In this document: positions 35,001 through 42,601 of the stretch, one piece after another
How positions within the stretch are numbered: the stretch's first letter is position 1
How the letters are laid out: every line of letters starts with the position of its first letter
Assembly (NCBI GenBank): GCA_964350445.1
Contig: CAYGKA010000001.1
Location: 1-64,000, forward strand
Length of the DNA: 64,000 bases
Direction: 5' to 3'
From: Hwanghaeella sp964350445
Lineage (GTDB): Bacteria; Pseudomonadota; Alphaproteobacteria; UBA8366; Aestuariispiraceae
Notes under the pieces: generated by a model
What the model was told of the DNA's origin: nothing
The model's input: the letters and a program-made list of their open reading frames with translations, nothing else
Databases searched by the model: none
Made by a program: the position numbers and the translations under genes

Positions 35001-35667
35001 GCGAAACGACGCGTCCCGTGCCGTCACCGAATATCTGCACCTCCACATGGCGGGCATGGGCGATGTATTTTTCGATGAAGACACCAGGGTCCGAGAAATT
35101 CGATTGGGCCAACCGGCGGACGGTCTCGAACAGGGTGGGTAGGTCTTCCGCACTTTCGCAAAGCTGCAATCCGATACCGCCGCCGCCCGCCGTGCTTTTC
35201 AGCATCACCGGAAAGCCGATGCGCGCGGCTTCCGCCTTTGCCTCGTCCAGCGACGCGACCAATCCACTTCCCGGCAGCAGCGGTACGCCGCTGCTTGCCG
35301 CCGCCTCGCGGGCGCTGTGCTTCAGGCCGAACAACCGCATCTGGCCCGGCGTCGGGCCAATGAAGTGGATGCCGTCCGCCTCCAGACGCTCGGCGAAATC
35401 CGGGTTTTCCGACAGGAATCCGTAACCGGGATGAACCGCACCGGCACCGGTTTTTTTGCACGCGTCCAGGATCGCATCCCGGTTGAGATAACTTTCGGAG
35501 ACAGGCGCGGGTCCGATATGAACTGCTTCATCGGCAAGGCGTACATGCGCCGCGTGGCGGTCGGCGTCTGAATAGACGGCGACCGAGGGGATGCCGAGTT
35601 CGCGCAAGGTCCGGATAATCCGGACCGCAATTTCCCCGCGGTTAGCGATAAGGACTTTGCCGATCAT
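32041..35667 (-). CDS. Biotin-dependent urea/guanidine carboxylase
   Basis: 1208 aa. Domain order: ATP-grasp biotin carboxylase (from MIGKVLIANRGEIAVRIIRT, about 1-450), KipA/AHS2-type (about 475-770) and KipI/AHS1-type (about 800-1030) carboxyltransferase domains, and a C-terminal biotinyl domain with EAMKTEI (biotin Lys about 1171). Urea-carboxylase homologues preceded by a guanidine-I riboswitch and paired DUF1989 genes are known to be guanidine carboxylases, and this gene has exactly that context. Telling urea from guanidine specificity needs alignment of the carboxyltransferase active site. The start is set at 35667, 8 bp after the upstream stop; the frame is open to 35745. Confidence 0.92.
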   Translation of the reverse strand: MIGKVLIANRGEIAVRIIRTLRELGIPSVAVYSDADRHAAHVRLADEAVHIGPAPVSESYLNRDAILDACKKTGAGAVHPGYGFLSENPDFAERLEADGIHFIGPTPGQMRLFGLKHSAREAAASSGVPLLPGSGLVASLDEAKAEAARIGFPVMLKSTAGGGGIGLQLCESAEDLPTLFETVRRLAQSNFSDPGVFIEKYIAHARHVEVQIFGDGTGRVVSLGERDCSLQRRNQKVVEETPAPGLPPTTRTALIDAALSLGRSVDYRSAGTVEFIYDGKADAFYFLEVNTRLQVEHPVTEMVTGIDLVAWMVKLAAGEIDLSPYPDVLPTLGASMEVRVYSEDPGKGFQPSAGSLTHVEFPTGVRVDTWIETGSDVSMYYDPMLAKVIVHAETRDQAADALAEALHRSKIYGIETNLAYLAAIVESGMFRDGDVYTKALDAFTFIPDTVDVLSPGTHSALQDWPGRVGYWDVGVPPSGPMDALNFRIANALLGNTSDAAALEMTMTGPTLRFNRDTVMVLSGADFRAALDGMPVGRYQVTPVRRGQTLTLAKASGGGVRAYLAVSGGFDAPLYLNSRATFDLGGFGGHATGNLKSGDVLRLSGNAEALAAEQTMPGSHWPILPEEWEIGVLYGPHGAPDFFTEEDIETLFSTAYEVHFNSARTGVRLIGPKPKWARPDGGEAGLHPSNIHDNAYAVGAIDFTGDMPIILGPDGPSLGGFTCPAVVAKAELWKIGQLAPGDRVRFHRLTLAEAEALEGQQETFLDDLLARRDVHRSAPPSPTILRVSGVREDAVLARDEKDGIDVRYRRTGEDYLLVEYGEQELDLDLRVKAHLLMERVQAEKIDAVIDLTPGIRSLQVHFDNRRIKPGDMLAMLRSFQNDLPPLDDVRLPSRIVHMPLSWDDESTRLATKRYQDLVRPDAPWCPWNIEFIRRINGLESVDDVRNIVFNADYMVLGLGDVYLGAPVATPVDPRHRLVTTKYNPARTWTPQNAVGIGGAYMCVYGMEGPGGYQFVGRTVQVWNTHRQTGNFKDGKPWLLRFFDRIKFYPVGHEELADMRDGFLHGEAQLKIEDGVFDLADYHHFRADHADAIDTFQTMRQNAFNEERARWEAQGIAAIVDEADIVPEPVGIDLADGAAFIEAPMNGSVWKVDVEIGDRITAGDKVAVLEAMKTEIRIDSPQTGCITDILCKPGQIVRPGDPLLVIQTEV

Positions 35668-35675
35668 CCGTGCGT

Positions 35676-36305
35676 TCAATCCCAAATCAGGATTTCGACC
35701 GGCGTCGGGTCGAAACCGTTGCACGGGTTGTTCACTTGCGGACAATTGGAAATAAGACAGATCACATCCATCTCCGCCTTCAGTTCGACGTAGTTGCCCG
35801 GCTCCGACAAGCCATCGACAATGGCGAGCTTGCCGTCAGGCTCGATCGGCACGTTCATGAAGAAGTTGATGTTAGGCACAATGTCCCGTTTCTCCATGCC
35901 GTACTTGCCGGCTTCCAGAACGAAGTTCTCGCGGCAGGCGTGCATATAGCGGGTGTGATGGCCGAAACGGACGGTATTGGATTCCACCGAACAGGCGCCG
36001 GCCGACGTGTCGTGATGGCCCACCGTATCGGCGGTCACGGTCAACATCACATTGCCCTCGTTCGATAGAACCTTGGAGCCGGTCGTAATATAGGCGGCCC
36101 CCTGCGCCGTGACCGTATCGTGGGCCGAATAGCGCTCATCCGTGTCCTCGGCGTTGTAGAACAGGGTATCGACGGCTTGTTGTCCGAAGCTGTCGACGAT
36201 GCGAATGGTCTGTCCCTTTTTCACGATGGTCGAAAACGGGGCATTGGCGGCCACGTCAAAGCGCCCACTGGCGTCTTCCGGTTTCAAATTACTCAATGTG
36301 GTCAT
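35676..36305 (-). CDS. DUF1989 urea-amidolyase-associated protein 2; carboxyguanidine deiminase subunit
   Basis: 209 aa, DUF1989 family (the shorter of the paired urea-carboxylase-associated proteins). In guanidine-degrading bacteria this pair forms carboxyguanidine deiminase (CgdAB), converting carboxyguanidine to allophanate plus NH3. Visible conserved pieces: IVDSFGQQAVDTLFYN, HDTVTAQGAAYITTG, a His/Cys-rich central region (TVGHHDTSAGACSVESN), MNVPIEPDG, and ISNCPQVNNPCNGFDPTPVEILIWD at the C-terminus. It starts 69 bp after the partner gene. Confidence 0.9.
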   Translation of the reverse strand: MTTLSNLKPEDASGRFDVAANAPFSTIVKKGQTIRIVDSFGQQAVDTLFYNAEDTDERYSAHDTVTAQGAAYITTGSKVLSNEGNVMLTVTADTVGHHDTSAGACSVESNTVRFGHHTRYMHACRENFVLEAGKYGMEKRDIVPNINFFMNVPIEPDGKLAIVDGLSEPGNYVELKAEMDVICLISNCPQVNNPCNGFDPTPVEILIWD

Positions 36306-36374
36306 TTCTCATCTCCCGGCGGCGGTCATGCAGGGCGGTCTCCGCCCGCCGCGCCGCGGCAAATTGGGGCGGCG

Positions 36375-37211
36375 TCAGTCGAATAGGGGATCCGTGTTCT
36401 CATAGGCGCGGATGGCTTCCGCCGTGCCGTTCCGGCACAGATCGTCCACCGTGACCGGGCCTGCGTCCCACAGGATGACGTCGACCGGTTGCGGTTCGTA
36501 GCTGCCGCCCGGCGCCAAGGGATGCGGACAGTTCGACAGGCAAACGACGACGTCCATCTCGGATCGCAGGTCAATGAACGCACCCGGTTTCAATCCCTCG
36601 TCCTGCCATTGCAAAGCACCGTCCGTGCCGGTGACGACAGGGGCGAAGGCGCAAAAGGATTGATGGACGTCTCGCTTACTCAAACCCAGTTTGGCAGCGG
36701 CGATCCGGAAATTGTCGCGGCTGTTGCGAACGGGGCCGGGACTGTTGCGCAGGGTGGCTTGGCCATAATTCTTTTCGTTCGTTATTGGCGTTGAATGGCC
36801 TGCGACACAGTCATGGAAGCCGCAGGTGTCTTCGGTGATCGCCATCATGGCGCGCCCCATATCGGAAAGCAGCACGCGACCCTTGCCGACCCGCGCGGTC
36901 CACTGAACCTTGATCGTATCGGCAGAATTGAAGCGATCGGACGGGTCGTGCCGGTTCCATATCTGAAGGGCGACACTTGGTGTCGCATGGGTGTTGACGA
37001 TGCGCAGCGTTTGGCCCCGGTTGATGTTGGCGGTCCAATACCAGCCACCCGGCACCGTATCCCGTTTGTGGACCCTATCGTCGGGGATGGTAACGGGGGC
37101 GGAGGGCGCGGCGGCCAATTTGGCCTCGAACTCGCCTTCCTTCTGCCCGGTTTCCTTCAATGCGGCATAACGTGCTTTCAGCTCGTCAATGCTCGCTGTT
37201 TCGGCCGTCAT
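36375..37211 (-). CDS. DUF1989 urea-amidolyase-associated protein 1; carboxyguanidine deiminase subunit
   Basis: 278 aa, longer member of the DUF1989 pair and first gene of the riboswitch-controlled operon. Shared features: IVNTHATPSVALQIWN, LLSDMGRAMMAITEDTCGFHDCVAGHS (Cys/His cluster), SFCAFAPV, and LSNCPHPLAPGG...PVDVILWD. The ATG at 37211 has an outstanding ribosome site (GAGGGAGG, 5-nt spacing). The frame remains open upstream to 37451, but that part is the riboswitch, not protein. Confidence 0.9.
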   Translation of the reverse strand: MTAETASIDELKARYAALKETGQKEGEFEAKLAAAPSAPVTIPDDRVHKRDTVPGGWYWTANINRGQTLRIVNTHATPSVALQIWNRHDPSDRFNSADTIKVQWTARVGKGRVLLSDMGRAMMAITEDTCGFHDCVAGHSTPITNEKNYGQATLRNSPGPVRNSRDNFRIAAAKLGLSKRDVHQSFCAFAPVVTGTDGALQWQDEGLKPGAFIDLRSEMDVVVCLSNCPHPLAPGGSYEPQPVDVILWDAGPVTVDDLCRNGTAEAIRAYENTDPLFD

Positions 37212-37271
37212 CAGCGCCTCCCTCATCGTCGCCGAACGGTCCCTTCGAAGGGCGGTCGGCAATTCTAGCTC

Positions 37272-37341
37272 GGTGCTGAACGGGGCGGCCCTGGTATCCG
37301 GGAGACACGACGTCTCGGAGGTAGGGCGCACCGCAGCACCA
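37272..37341 (-). promoter_or_regulatory. Probable riboswitch expression platform
   Basis: Downstream of the aptamer, CTCCCGG (37304-37298) is fully complementary to the aptamer's 3' CCGGGAG (37355-37349). GGTGCTG (37340-37334, minus-strand sense) can pair with CAGCACC (37278-37272). A small GAGAC/GTCTC hairpin lies between. There is no U-tract, so control by mutually exclusive helices affecting translation or rho access is more likely than intrinsic termination (inference). Confidence 0.5.
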
Positions 37342-37452
37342 CTATGACCTCCCGGGCTTTTATCCCGCCGTGGACCCGGTCTGAAGAGGGACCGGGCGTC
37401 GGCTCTCGGTCCAGACGTTGCCTTGAAAAACAACCGGAACCCTAGCCGCAAT
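37342..37452 (-). ncRNA. Guanidine-I (ykkC) riboswitch
   Basis: Read on the minus strand, the hallmark guanidine-I aptamer elements appear in order: GGCTAGGGTTCCG (near 37450-37438), CTGGACCGAGAG (about 37410), a variable hairpin CCCGGTCC...GGACCGGG-like arm, then CACGGCGGGATAAAAGC and CCCGGGAG (ending at 37349). These match the ykkC consensus (CTAGGGTTCCG / GGTCCGAGAG / GGGATAAAAGCCCGGGAG). It lies about 130 nt upstream of the first DUF1989 gene and should switch the guanidine operon on when guanidinium binds. Confidence 0.95.
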
Positions 37453-37465
37453 CTTTGAACGCGAA

Positions 37466-37471
37466 GTATAC
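37466..37471 (-). promoter_or_regulatory. Candidate -10 box of the guanidine operon
   Basis: TATACT on the minus strand, placed so that transcription would start about 7 nt downstream, just before the aptamer. No clear -35 hexamer was seen at 16-18 nt. Confidence 0.4.
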
Positions 37472-37518
37472 CGACCCTTGAAAAAAAGGGAAGTGCTGCA
37501 GTGCAAAAAAATGCGGCT

Positions 37519-38229
37519 TCAGGCCGGTGCGACGATTTTCCCGGTCTGCCAGGGAAGCGTCGAAAGTGTTATCCGCCATTCCCCGTTTGCTTCGACCTTG
37601 CCGAATGAAATCTCGCAGTCCAGAAGACCCGCCAATGCAGCCTCGTCACCGATCGCCGCCAGCACGTCGGCTTCGAAGCTCTGACCGTTCGGCGTCGAGG
37701 CGCGCCGGTCGTCGGCGAGCATGAAAGCATCGCCGATTTTCAGAAATGTGGTCCGGTCCCATCCGTGATGCCAGATCCACTCGTCCATAAGCACGTCAGC
37801 GGGAAGGGACTGTTCCCATTCCTCCAAATAGCCGCGGTGCAATCCGCGCTCGATCATCAATCCCGGCGCTTCTTCCTTCATCATGCCTTCGTCGAGTGGG
37901 CCGGGCAGGGGGCGATAGTCGATGCTGCGGCGCCAGGCGCAGGCGTCCTCCGTCCATTCCAGTGTGCCTGCAAAGCCGTCCTGCCGGGCCAGGCGGGAAA
38001 GGCCCGCTTCGTCCAAATCGGCAAAACGGGTGGCGCCGTCCAAAGCGTCGCGATCCGCGGGAAGGCGGATGTCGGCGAATAGTTGCCCGGTCTGCAACCA
38101 CCAGACTATGGTGTCTGCGTCGCGGCTTCCGTCCTCGTCGACCAACAGGCGACGGCGCCACAGGCCCCGGTACCTGTCCGGCACCGGGCCGGTTTGCCAA
38201 TCGATTTTCGACTTTGGAGTCTTAGGCAT
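37519..38229 (-). CDS. Conserved-looking hypothetical protein
   Basis: 236 aa, soluble, Trp-rich, with no signal peptide or membrane segment. I do not recognise the family with certainty. The pattern (TIVWWLQTGQLFADIRLPAD, FAGTLEWTEDACAWRRSIDY) suggests a beta-rich, lipocalin-like fold. Its ATG (38229-38227) overlaps the ATG of the opposite-strand biuret-hydrolase-like gene by two bases, so the two genes share one promoter/leader zone. It lies just upstream of the riboswitch operon on the same strand but ends before that promoter, so it is probably a separate unit. Confidence 0.72.
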   Translation of the reverse strand: MPKTPKSKIDWQTGPVPDRYRGLWRRRLLVDEDGSRDADTIVWWLQTGQLFADIRLPADRDALDGATRFADLDEAGLSRLARQDGFAGTLEWTEDACAWRRSIDYRPLPGPLDEGMMKEEAPGLMIERGLHRGYLEEWEQSLPADVLMDEWIWHHGWDRTTFLKIGDAFMLADDRRASTPNGQSFEADVLAAIGDEAALAGLLDCEISFGKVEANGEWRITLSTLPWQTGKIVAPA

Positions 38230-38890
38230 GATCACGGTCCCCGCCTTCGCCGATCGCATTTACAGTTTCCCGCCGAAGAAGACGGCGTTGCTGCTGATCG
38301 ACATGCAGCGGGATTTTATCGACAATGTCGAGGCAAACGGTGAAAGCGGGCCGGTTCAGGCGATCGTGCCGACGTTGCGAGGGCTGCTGCAAGCGGCGCG
38401 GGACGCGGGAATGACCGTCGCCCACACCCGCGAGGGACATGTTCCCGACCTTTCCGACCTCAACGAGGTGAAGCGCGAACGCAGCCGGGACGCCGGCGCT
38501 GAAATCGGCGTGGAAGGGAGTATGGGGCGGTATCTCATCCGCGGCGAGCGCGGCCACGATTTCATTGACGAACTGCAGCCTGAGCCGGGCGAGTGGGTCA
38601 TAGACAAGCCGGGGTTTGGCGCTTTCTACGCAACGGACCTCGACCTGCGCCTTCGGGCGCGTGGGATCACGCATCTGATCATCGGCGGCGTAACCACGCA
38701 GTGCTGCGTGCAGTCGACTTTGCGGGAAGCAGTGGACAGAGGCTACCGCTGCCTGACCCTGGCCGACGGCTGTGCCAGCTTCGATACGGCGCTGCACGAT
38801 GCGACCATGGCGATCATCCAAAGCGAGGGGCACCTGTTTGGCTGGATCGCGACCTGCGCCGACGTCGCCACGGCCTTGAAGGCCGGTTGA
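38228..38890 (+). CDS. Isochorismatase-fold amidohydrolase, biuret hydrolase-like
   Basis: 220 aa cysteine hydrolase. Catalytic triad candidates: D25 (LLLIDMQRDF), K127 (VIDKPGFGAFYATDL) and C160 (GGVTTQCCVQST). The HTREGHVPDLSDLNEVKRERS and GRYLIRGERGHDFIDEL stretches closely resemble biuret amidohydrolase (BiuH), which yields allophanate, the substrate of the AtzF encoded 6 kb away. Ureidoacrylate-type amidohydrolase is the alternative. GGAG lies about 10 nt before the ATG at 38228; the catalytic Asp is too close to the N-terminus for any later start. Confidence 0.85.
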   Translation: MITVPAFADRIYSFPPKKTALLLIDMQRDFIDNVEANGESGPVQAIVPTLRGLLQAARDAGMTVAHTREGHVPDLSDLNEVKRERSRDAGAEIGVEGSMGRYLIRGERGHDFIDELQPEPGEWVIDKPGFGAFYATDLDLRLRARGITHLIIGGVTTQCCVQSTLREAVDRGYRCLTLADGCASFDTALHDATMAIIQSEGHLFGWIATCADVATALKAG

Positions 38891-38909
38891 AAGCACGCCG
38901 GCGGTGGCA

Positions 38910-39677
38910 TTATCCTTGATATTCGCCGCGGTCGGCATTGATCGCCTGCCCGGTGATGCTGGCCGCGAGATCGCTGGCCAAAAAGACATATAGACCGCTC
39001 ACATCCGACGGTTTCATCAATCCGGGCAGGTCCTGGGCCGAGACGATCTCGTTGAGCAAGTCGTCGGGGTCGCGGCTGGTTGCGTCGGAAAGGCGTTCCA
39101 ATGACAACATTGCGGGTTCCGTCTCGACCCATCCCGGACAGACGGCATTGACGCGGATGCCGCGCCGGCCAAGTTCACGTGCCCAAACCCGGGTCAGCCC
39201 GATGACCGCGTGCTTGGAAGCGGCATAGGCGGAATACCAGGCCGGGCCCGTCCGTCCCCAGATCGACGCGGTGTTGATGATCGTGCCGCCGTTTGGAATC
39301 GATGGCAGGATTGCGCGGGTCAGCAGGAAGGTGCCGGTCACGTTGATTTCCATGATCCGCCGGAATGTCTCCTCCACCACAGGGGCCGGATCGAATATCT
39401 CCGTCAGCGCGGTGATCCGCTCCAACCCGGCATTGTTGACCAGAATGTCGACGGGTCCCAGACAGGCGGTCAGACTGGCGATATCCTCGTGTTTGGTGAT
39501 GTCGCAAACATGCCCGGTCGCTTGGTTCCCCAACGTATCGGCGGCCGCCAGTGCGGCATCGGTTTCCGACAGGATATGCAACCGCGCTCCCGCTTCCAGG
39601 AAACGTTCGGCGATGCCGTAGCCGATGCCGCGGCTGCCGCCGGTAATCAGCGCGGTTTTTCCGGTCAGAGAGATCAC
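38910..39677 (-). CDS. Short-chain dehydrogenase/reductase
   Basis: 255 aa classical SDR: TGGSRGIGYG cofactor loop, VNNAGLERI, catalytic Ser in NTASIWG, YAASK (Tyr/Lys) and the C-terminal ITGQAINADRG. Substrate unknown. It is divergent from the second 2OG/Fe(II) oxygenase and converges with the biuret-hydrolase-like gene, so it may process an aldehyde or alcohol released by the oxygenase (inference). Confidence 0.87.
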   Translation of the reverse strand: MISLTGKTALITGGSRGIGYGIAERFLEAGARLHILSETDAALAAADTLGNQATGHVCDITKHEDIASLTACLGPVDILVNNAGLERITALTEIFDPAPVVEETFRRIMEINVTGTFLLTRAILPSIPNGGTIINTASIWGRTGPAWYSAYAASKHAVIGLTRVWARELGRRGIRVNAVCPGWVETEPAMLSLERLSDATSRDPDDLLNEIVSAQDLPGLMKPSDVSGLYVFLASDLAASITGQAINADRGEYQG

Positions 39678-39742
39678 AGTGAACAGCCTTCCGTCAAAAC
39701 AGGCGTGGTGCGCCGCAATATTTTTCCGTCCTGGTCATAATG

Positions 39743-39765
39743 TTGAACCAGTCAGTATTGGACAA
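39743..39765. promoter_or_regulatory. Imperfect palindrome between divergent SDR and 2OG oxygenase
   Basis: A 23-bp imperfect dyad running from TTGAACCAG to TATTGGACAA, with matched TTG/CAA ends and interior C/G matches. Its size and position suit a GntR- or LysR-type operator serving both genes; no regulator gene is adjacent. Confidence 0.3.
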
Positions 39766-39827
39766 GGGCTGTGTTGCGCTGCAAAATGACACTGTCATTA
39801 AACAGCTCGAATGCGTTGGACACGGCC

Positions 39828-40883
39828 ATGACAAAAGCACGCACCAATTTCTCCGAGATCCCCCTTGTCGATGTCTCCGGCCTAAGGTCGACTAACCCGG
39901 ATGAACGGATGGCCGCGGTGACGGAACTGGACCGCGCCGCGCGTGACGTGGGCTTCATATACATCGCCGGGCACGGCGTTCCGGAGAAGACGGTGGACGG
40001 GTTGAAGCAGGCTGCGAAGGCGCTCTTCGCGCTGCCGATCGACACCAAGATGGACTATTATATCGGCAAGTCTTCGAACCACCGCGGCTATGTTCCCCAA
40101 GGTGAGGAATTTTATGGCGAAGGCGGCGGCGACCTCAAAGAAGCCTTCGACACGGCGCTGGACCTGCCCGCCGACGACCAGGACTATTTGGCCGGGAACA
40201 GAATGCTGGGTCCCAATGCCTGGCCGAAAGAAGTTGCGGACTATAAGGCTGCCGTCGATCGCTACTACACGGCGGTGCTGGACCTTGGCAAGGAACTCTT
40301 GCGCGCCTTCGCTCTGGGGCTCGGCGTGCCGGAAGAGACCTTCGTGAAACATGTCAACAAACCGACCAGCCAGTTGCGCCTGATCCATTATTGGGAAACC
40401 GACAAGGTTACCACCGCCGAACAACAGGCGAAGCAAAAGCGCATGGGCATCGGCGCTCATACGGATTATGAACTCTTCACGATCCTGCTGCCCACAGCGC
40501 CCGGATTGCAGGTGCTGCGCAACGATGGAGAATGGATCGATGCGCCGCCGGTGGAGGGGACCTTCGTTATCAATATCGGCGACATGCTGGAGAACTGGTC
40601 GAACGGCATCTACATCGCCAATTCCCATCGTGTCGATCGGGTCAACGAGGAACGTTATTCCTTCCCGCTCTTCTTCGCGACGGACTACGAAACCATTGTC
40701 GCGCCCTTGCCCGAATTGATCGCGCAAGGAACGGAGACCAAATACGGGCCGATCTCCGCCGGCGACCATCTGGTCGCACAGACCATCCAGACTTTCAAAT
40801 ACCTGAAGGATGCCGACCTTCCCGACGGATCGCTGGAGACGAACCAGTTCGGACGCTTTCATTTGGAGAAAAAGGCGGGCTAG
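39828..40883 (+). CDS. Second 2-oxoglutarate/Fe(II)-dependent oxygenase (isopenicillin-N-synthase-like)
   Basis: 351 aa, paralogous in layout to the enzyme at 29.1 kb: EIPLVDVSGL N-terminus, GFIYIAGHGVPE, iron site GAHTDYELF (H211/D213) and NSHRV (H267), 2OG-binding RYS (R276/S278), and DFFVIN-type core FVINIGDMLENW. The ATG at 39828 is chosen because family similarity begins directly after it; upstream in-frame ATG (39786) and TTG (39771) remain possible. It is flanked by two SDRs and downstream of a biuret-hydrolase-like gene, suggesting oxidative N- or C-dealkylation in nitrogen scavenging (inference). Confidence 0.88.
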   Translation: MTKARTNFSEIPLVDVSGLRSTNPDERMAAVTELDRAARDVGFIYIAGHGVPEKTVDGLKQAAKALFALPIDTKMDYYIGKSSNHRGYVPQGEEFYGEGGGDLKEAFDTALDLPADDQDYLAGNRMLGPNAWPKEVADYKAAVDRYYTAVLDLGKELLRAFALGLGVPEETFVKHVNKPTSQLRLIHYWETDKVTTAEQQAKQKRMGIGAHTDYELFTILLPTAPGLQVLRNDGEWIDAPPVEGTFVINIGDMLENWSNGIYIANSHRVDRVNEERYSFPLFFATDYETIVAPLPELIAQGTETKYGPISAGDHLVAQTIQTFKYLKDADLPDGSLETNQFGRFHLEKKAG

Positions 40884-40907
40884 TCGGACCTTCTGGCAAA
40901 GGCCGCC

Positions 40908-41630
40908 TTAGTACATCGCTGCGCCGCCATTGACGTCGACGATGGTGCCGGTCATGAACCGGGAATCCGGGCCGCACAGAAACGCGGCGGCCAGGGCGAC
41001 TTCCTCGGCGGTGGCGACCCGCCCCAGGGGTATGCCTTCGCCGTCCTTCACCCAACTATCGTAGTTTTTTTCCGCGCGCAGCATGTCTGTGTCTGTCGGG
41101 CCGGGGGCCAGTACATTGACCAGGATGTCGGGCGCCAACTCCCGCGCCAGCGCGCGTGACAGGCTGATGACGCCGCCCTTGCTGGCGCAATAGGCGGTGT
41201 ATTCCGGTCGCCCCAGATGGCCCAGTTCGGACGCTACATTGACGATGCGCGGCTTGTCCGCGTCCGCCATGCCTTTTCGGAAATAGGGCAGGGCGCATTT
41301 CACGGCCAGGAACACACCGCGTAAATTGACGCCGATGACACGGTCAAAATCCGCCAACGTGGTTTCTGCAACCGGCTTCTCGAGCATGATCCCTGCGTTG
41401 CACACAACGCCGTCCAAGCGCCCATGGGTCTCGTGCAGTGTCGAGAAGGCAGCCAGGATGGAGGGTTCGTCGCTCACGTCACAGGCTACGATTTCCTGTT
41501 CTGGCGCGCCCACAGGATTGATATCCAGAGCAATCGCCGTTGCGCCGCGGGCTTTCAGGGTTGTGCAGATCGCGGCCCCGATCCCTCGCGCGCCCCCGGT
41601 CACTGCGAAGACCTTGCCGGCAAGCGGCAT
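40908..41630 (-). CDS. Short-chain dehydrogenase/reductase
   Basis: 240 aa SDR with TGGARGIGAA, CNAGIMLEKP, Ser in NVASELGHLG, YCASK and MTGTIVDVNGG. The start at 41630 has GAGG 6 nt upstream; an ATG at 41654, 4 bp after the ABC ATPase stop, is the alternative. Either way it is the last gene of the SBP-permease-ATPase operon, so its substrate is probably linked to the imported compound (inference). Confidence 0.87.
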   Translation of the reverse strand: MPLAGKVFAVTGGARGIGAAICTTLKARGATAIALDINPVGAPEQEIVACDVSDEPSILAAFSTLHETHGRLDGVVCNAGIMLEKPVAETTLADFDRVIGVNLRGVFLAVKCALPYFRKGMADADKPRIVNVASELGHLGRPEYTAYCASKGGVISLSRALARELAPDILVNVLAPGPTDTDMLRAEKNYDSWVKDGEGIPLGRVATAEEVALAAAFLCGPDSRFMTGTIVDVNGGAAMY

Positions 41631-41658
41631 GTCGTGCCTCGACGGTTGGGTCATTCGG

Positions 41659-42579
41659 TTAGGCCACTGCCTTGGCGGGATCGTGGACCGGGTCGGACTC
41701 CAGGTCGGACTCTGGGGCGGCGGTGGCGACAGAGGGGGAGGCGGATGCCAGGCCGGCATTTGCGACGACCGCATGGTCCATGCGTCCGGCCCATTTCAGG
41801 AAGATGTCCTCCATGCTCATATGCTCCTCGCTCTCGCCGGGCTCCAACGGAGCTTTTAGGGCAGGGTCGAGCCGCAAGTCATGCACGATGGTGGATCCGT
41901 AAGCTTCCGGGGCCTGTGGGTCGCGCCGTGCCTTGTCCACCATCAACACGCGGGTGCCCAGTGTGAAGGCTTCCTGTATGTCATGGGTCACCATGACGAT
42001 GGTCATCTTGTTCGCATTCCAAAGATCCAGGATCAATTTATGCATGGATTTCTTTGTGCTTTGGTCAAGCGCGCCGAAGGGCTCATCCAGCAACAGCACC
42101 TTTGGTTCCATGATCAGAGCCTGCGCGATGGCGAGGCGCTGCTGCATCCCGCCCGAGAGTTGAGCGGGAAATTTATCCGCCGCGTCCGACAACCCGACCT
42201 GCTCCAGAAGCTCCATCGCCCGGTCCCGCAGCTTGGCCTTGCGGGCGCCGAATAGGCGGCCGAAGAAGCGCGAGTCACGAAAGCTCGGCCCGGCCATCAC
42301 GTTGTCCAGCACTGTCTTATGCGGAAATACGGAATACCGCTGAAAGACGACGCCGCGGTCCTGTTGCGGTTCGACGTCGATCGGTTCGCCGTCGATCAGG
42401 ATCTCGCCGCGTGTCGCCGTTTCCTGGGAAAGCAACATGCGGAGCAACGTACTCTTGCCCGCGCCGGACGAGCCCAGGATCAGACAGAATTCATGATCCG
42501 GCAGGGTTGCGGTAACGCGCTCCAGGATCGGAACGCCGTTATATTCCTTGAAGACGTTTTTGATGGTGATTTCGGTCAT
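41659..42579 (-). CDS. ABC transporter ATPase, urea-carboxylase-region (SsuB/TauB-like)
   Basis: 306 aa. Walker A GSSGAGKST, Q-loop VVFQRYSVFPH, signature LSGGMQQR, Walker B VLLLDEPFGALD and H-loop VTHD. A roughly 80-residue C-terminal extension (LDPALKAPLEPGESEEHMSMEDIFLKW and on) ends in an acidic Ala/Ser/Pro-rich tail. It energises the permease and binding protein encoded just upstream in the same minus-strand operon. Confidence 0.92.
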   Translation of the reverse strand: MTEITIKNVFKEYNGVPILERVTATLPDHEFCLILGSSGAGKSTLLRMLLSQETATRGEILIDGEPIDVEPQQDRGVVFQRYSVFPHKTVLDNVMAGPSFRDSRFFGRLFGARKAKLRDRAMELLEQVGLSDAADKFPAQLSGGMQQRLAIAQALIMEPKVLLLDEPFGALDQSTKKSMHKLILDLWNANKMTIVMVTHDIQEAFTLGTRVLMVDKARRDPQAPEAYGSTIVHDLRLDPALKAPLEPGESEEHMSMEDIFLKWAGRMDHAVVANAGLASASPSVATAAPESDLESDPVHDPAKAVA

Positions 42580-42601
42580 GCCGCGTCGATCCTTTTCCGT
42601 C

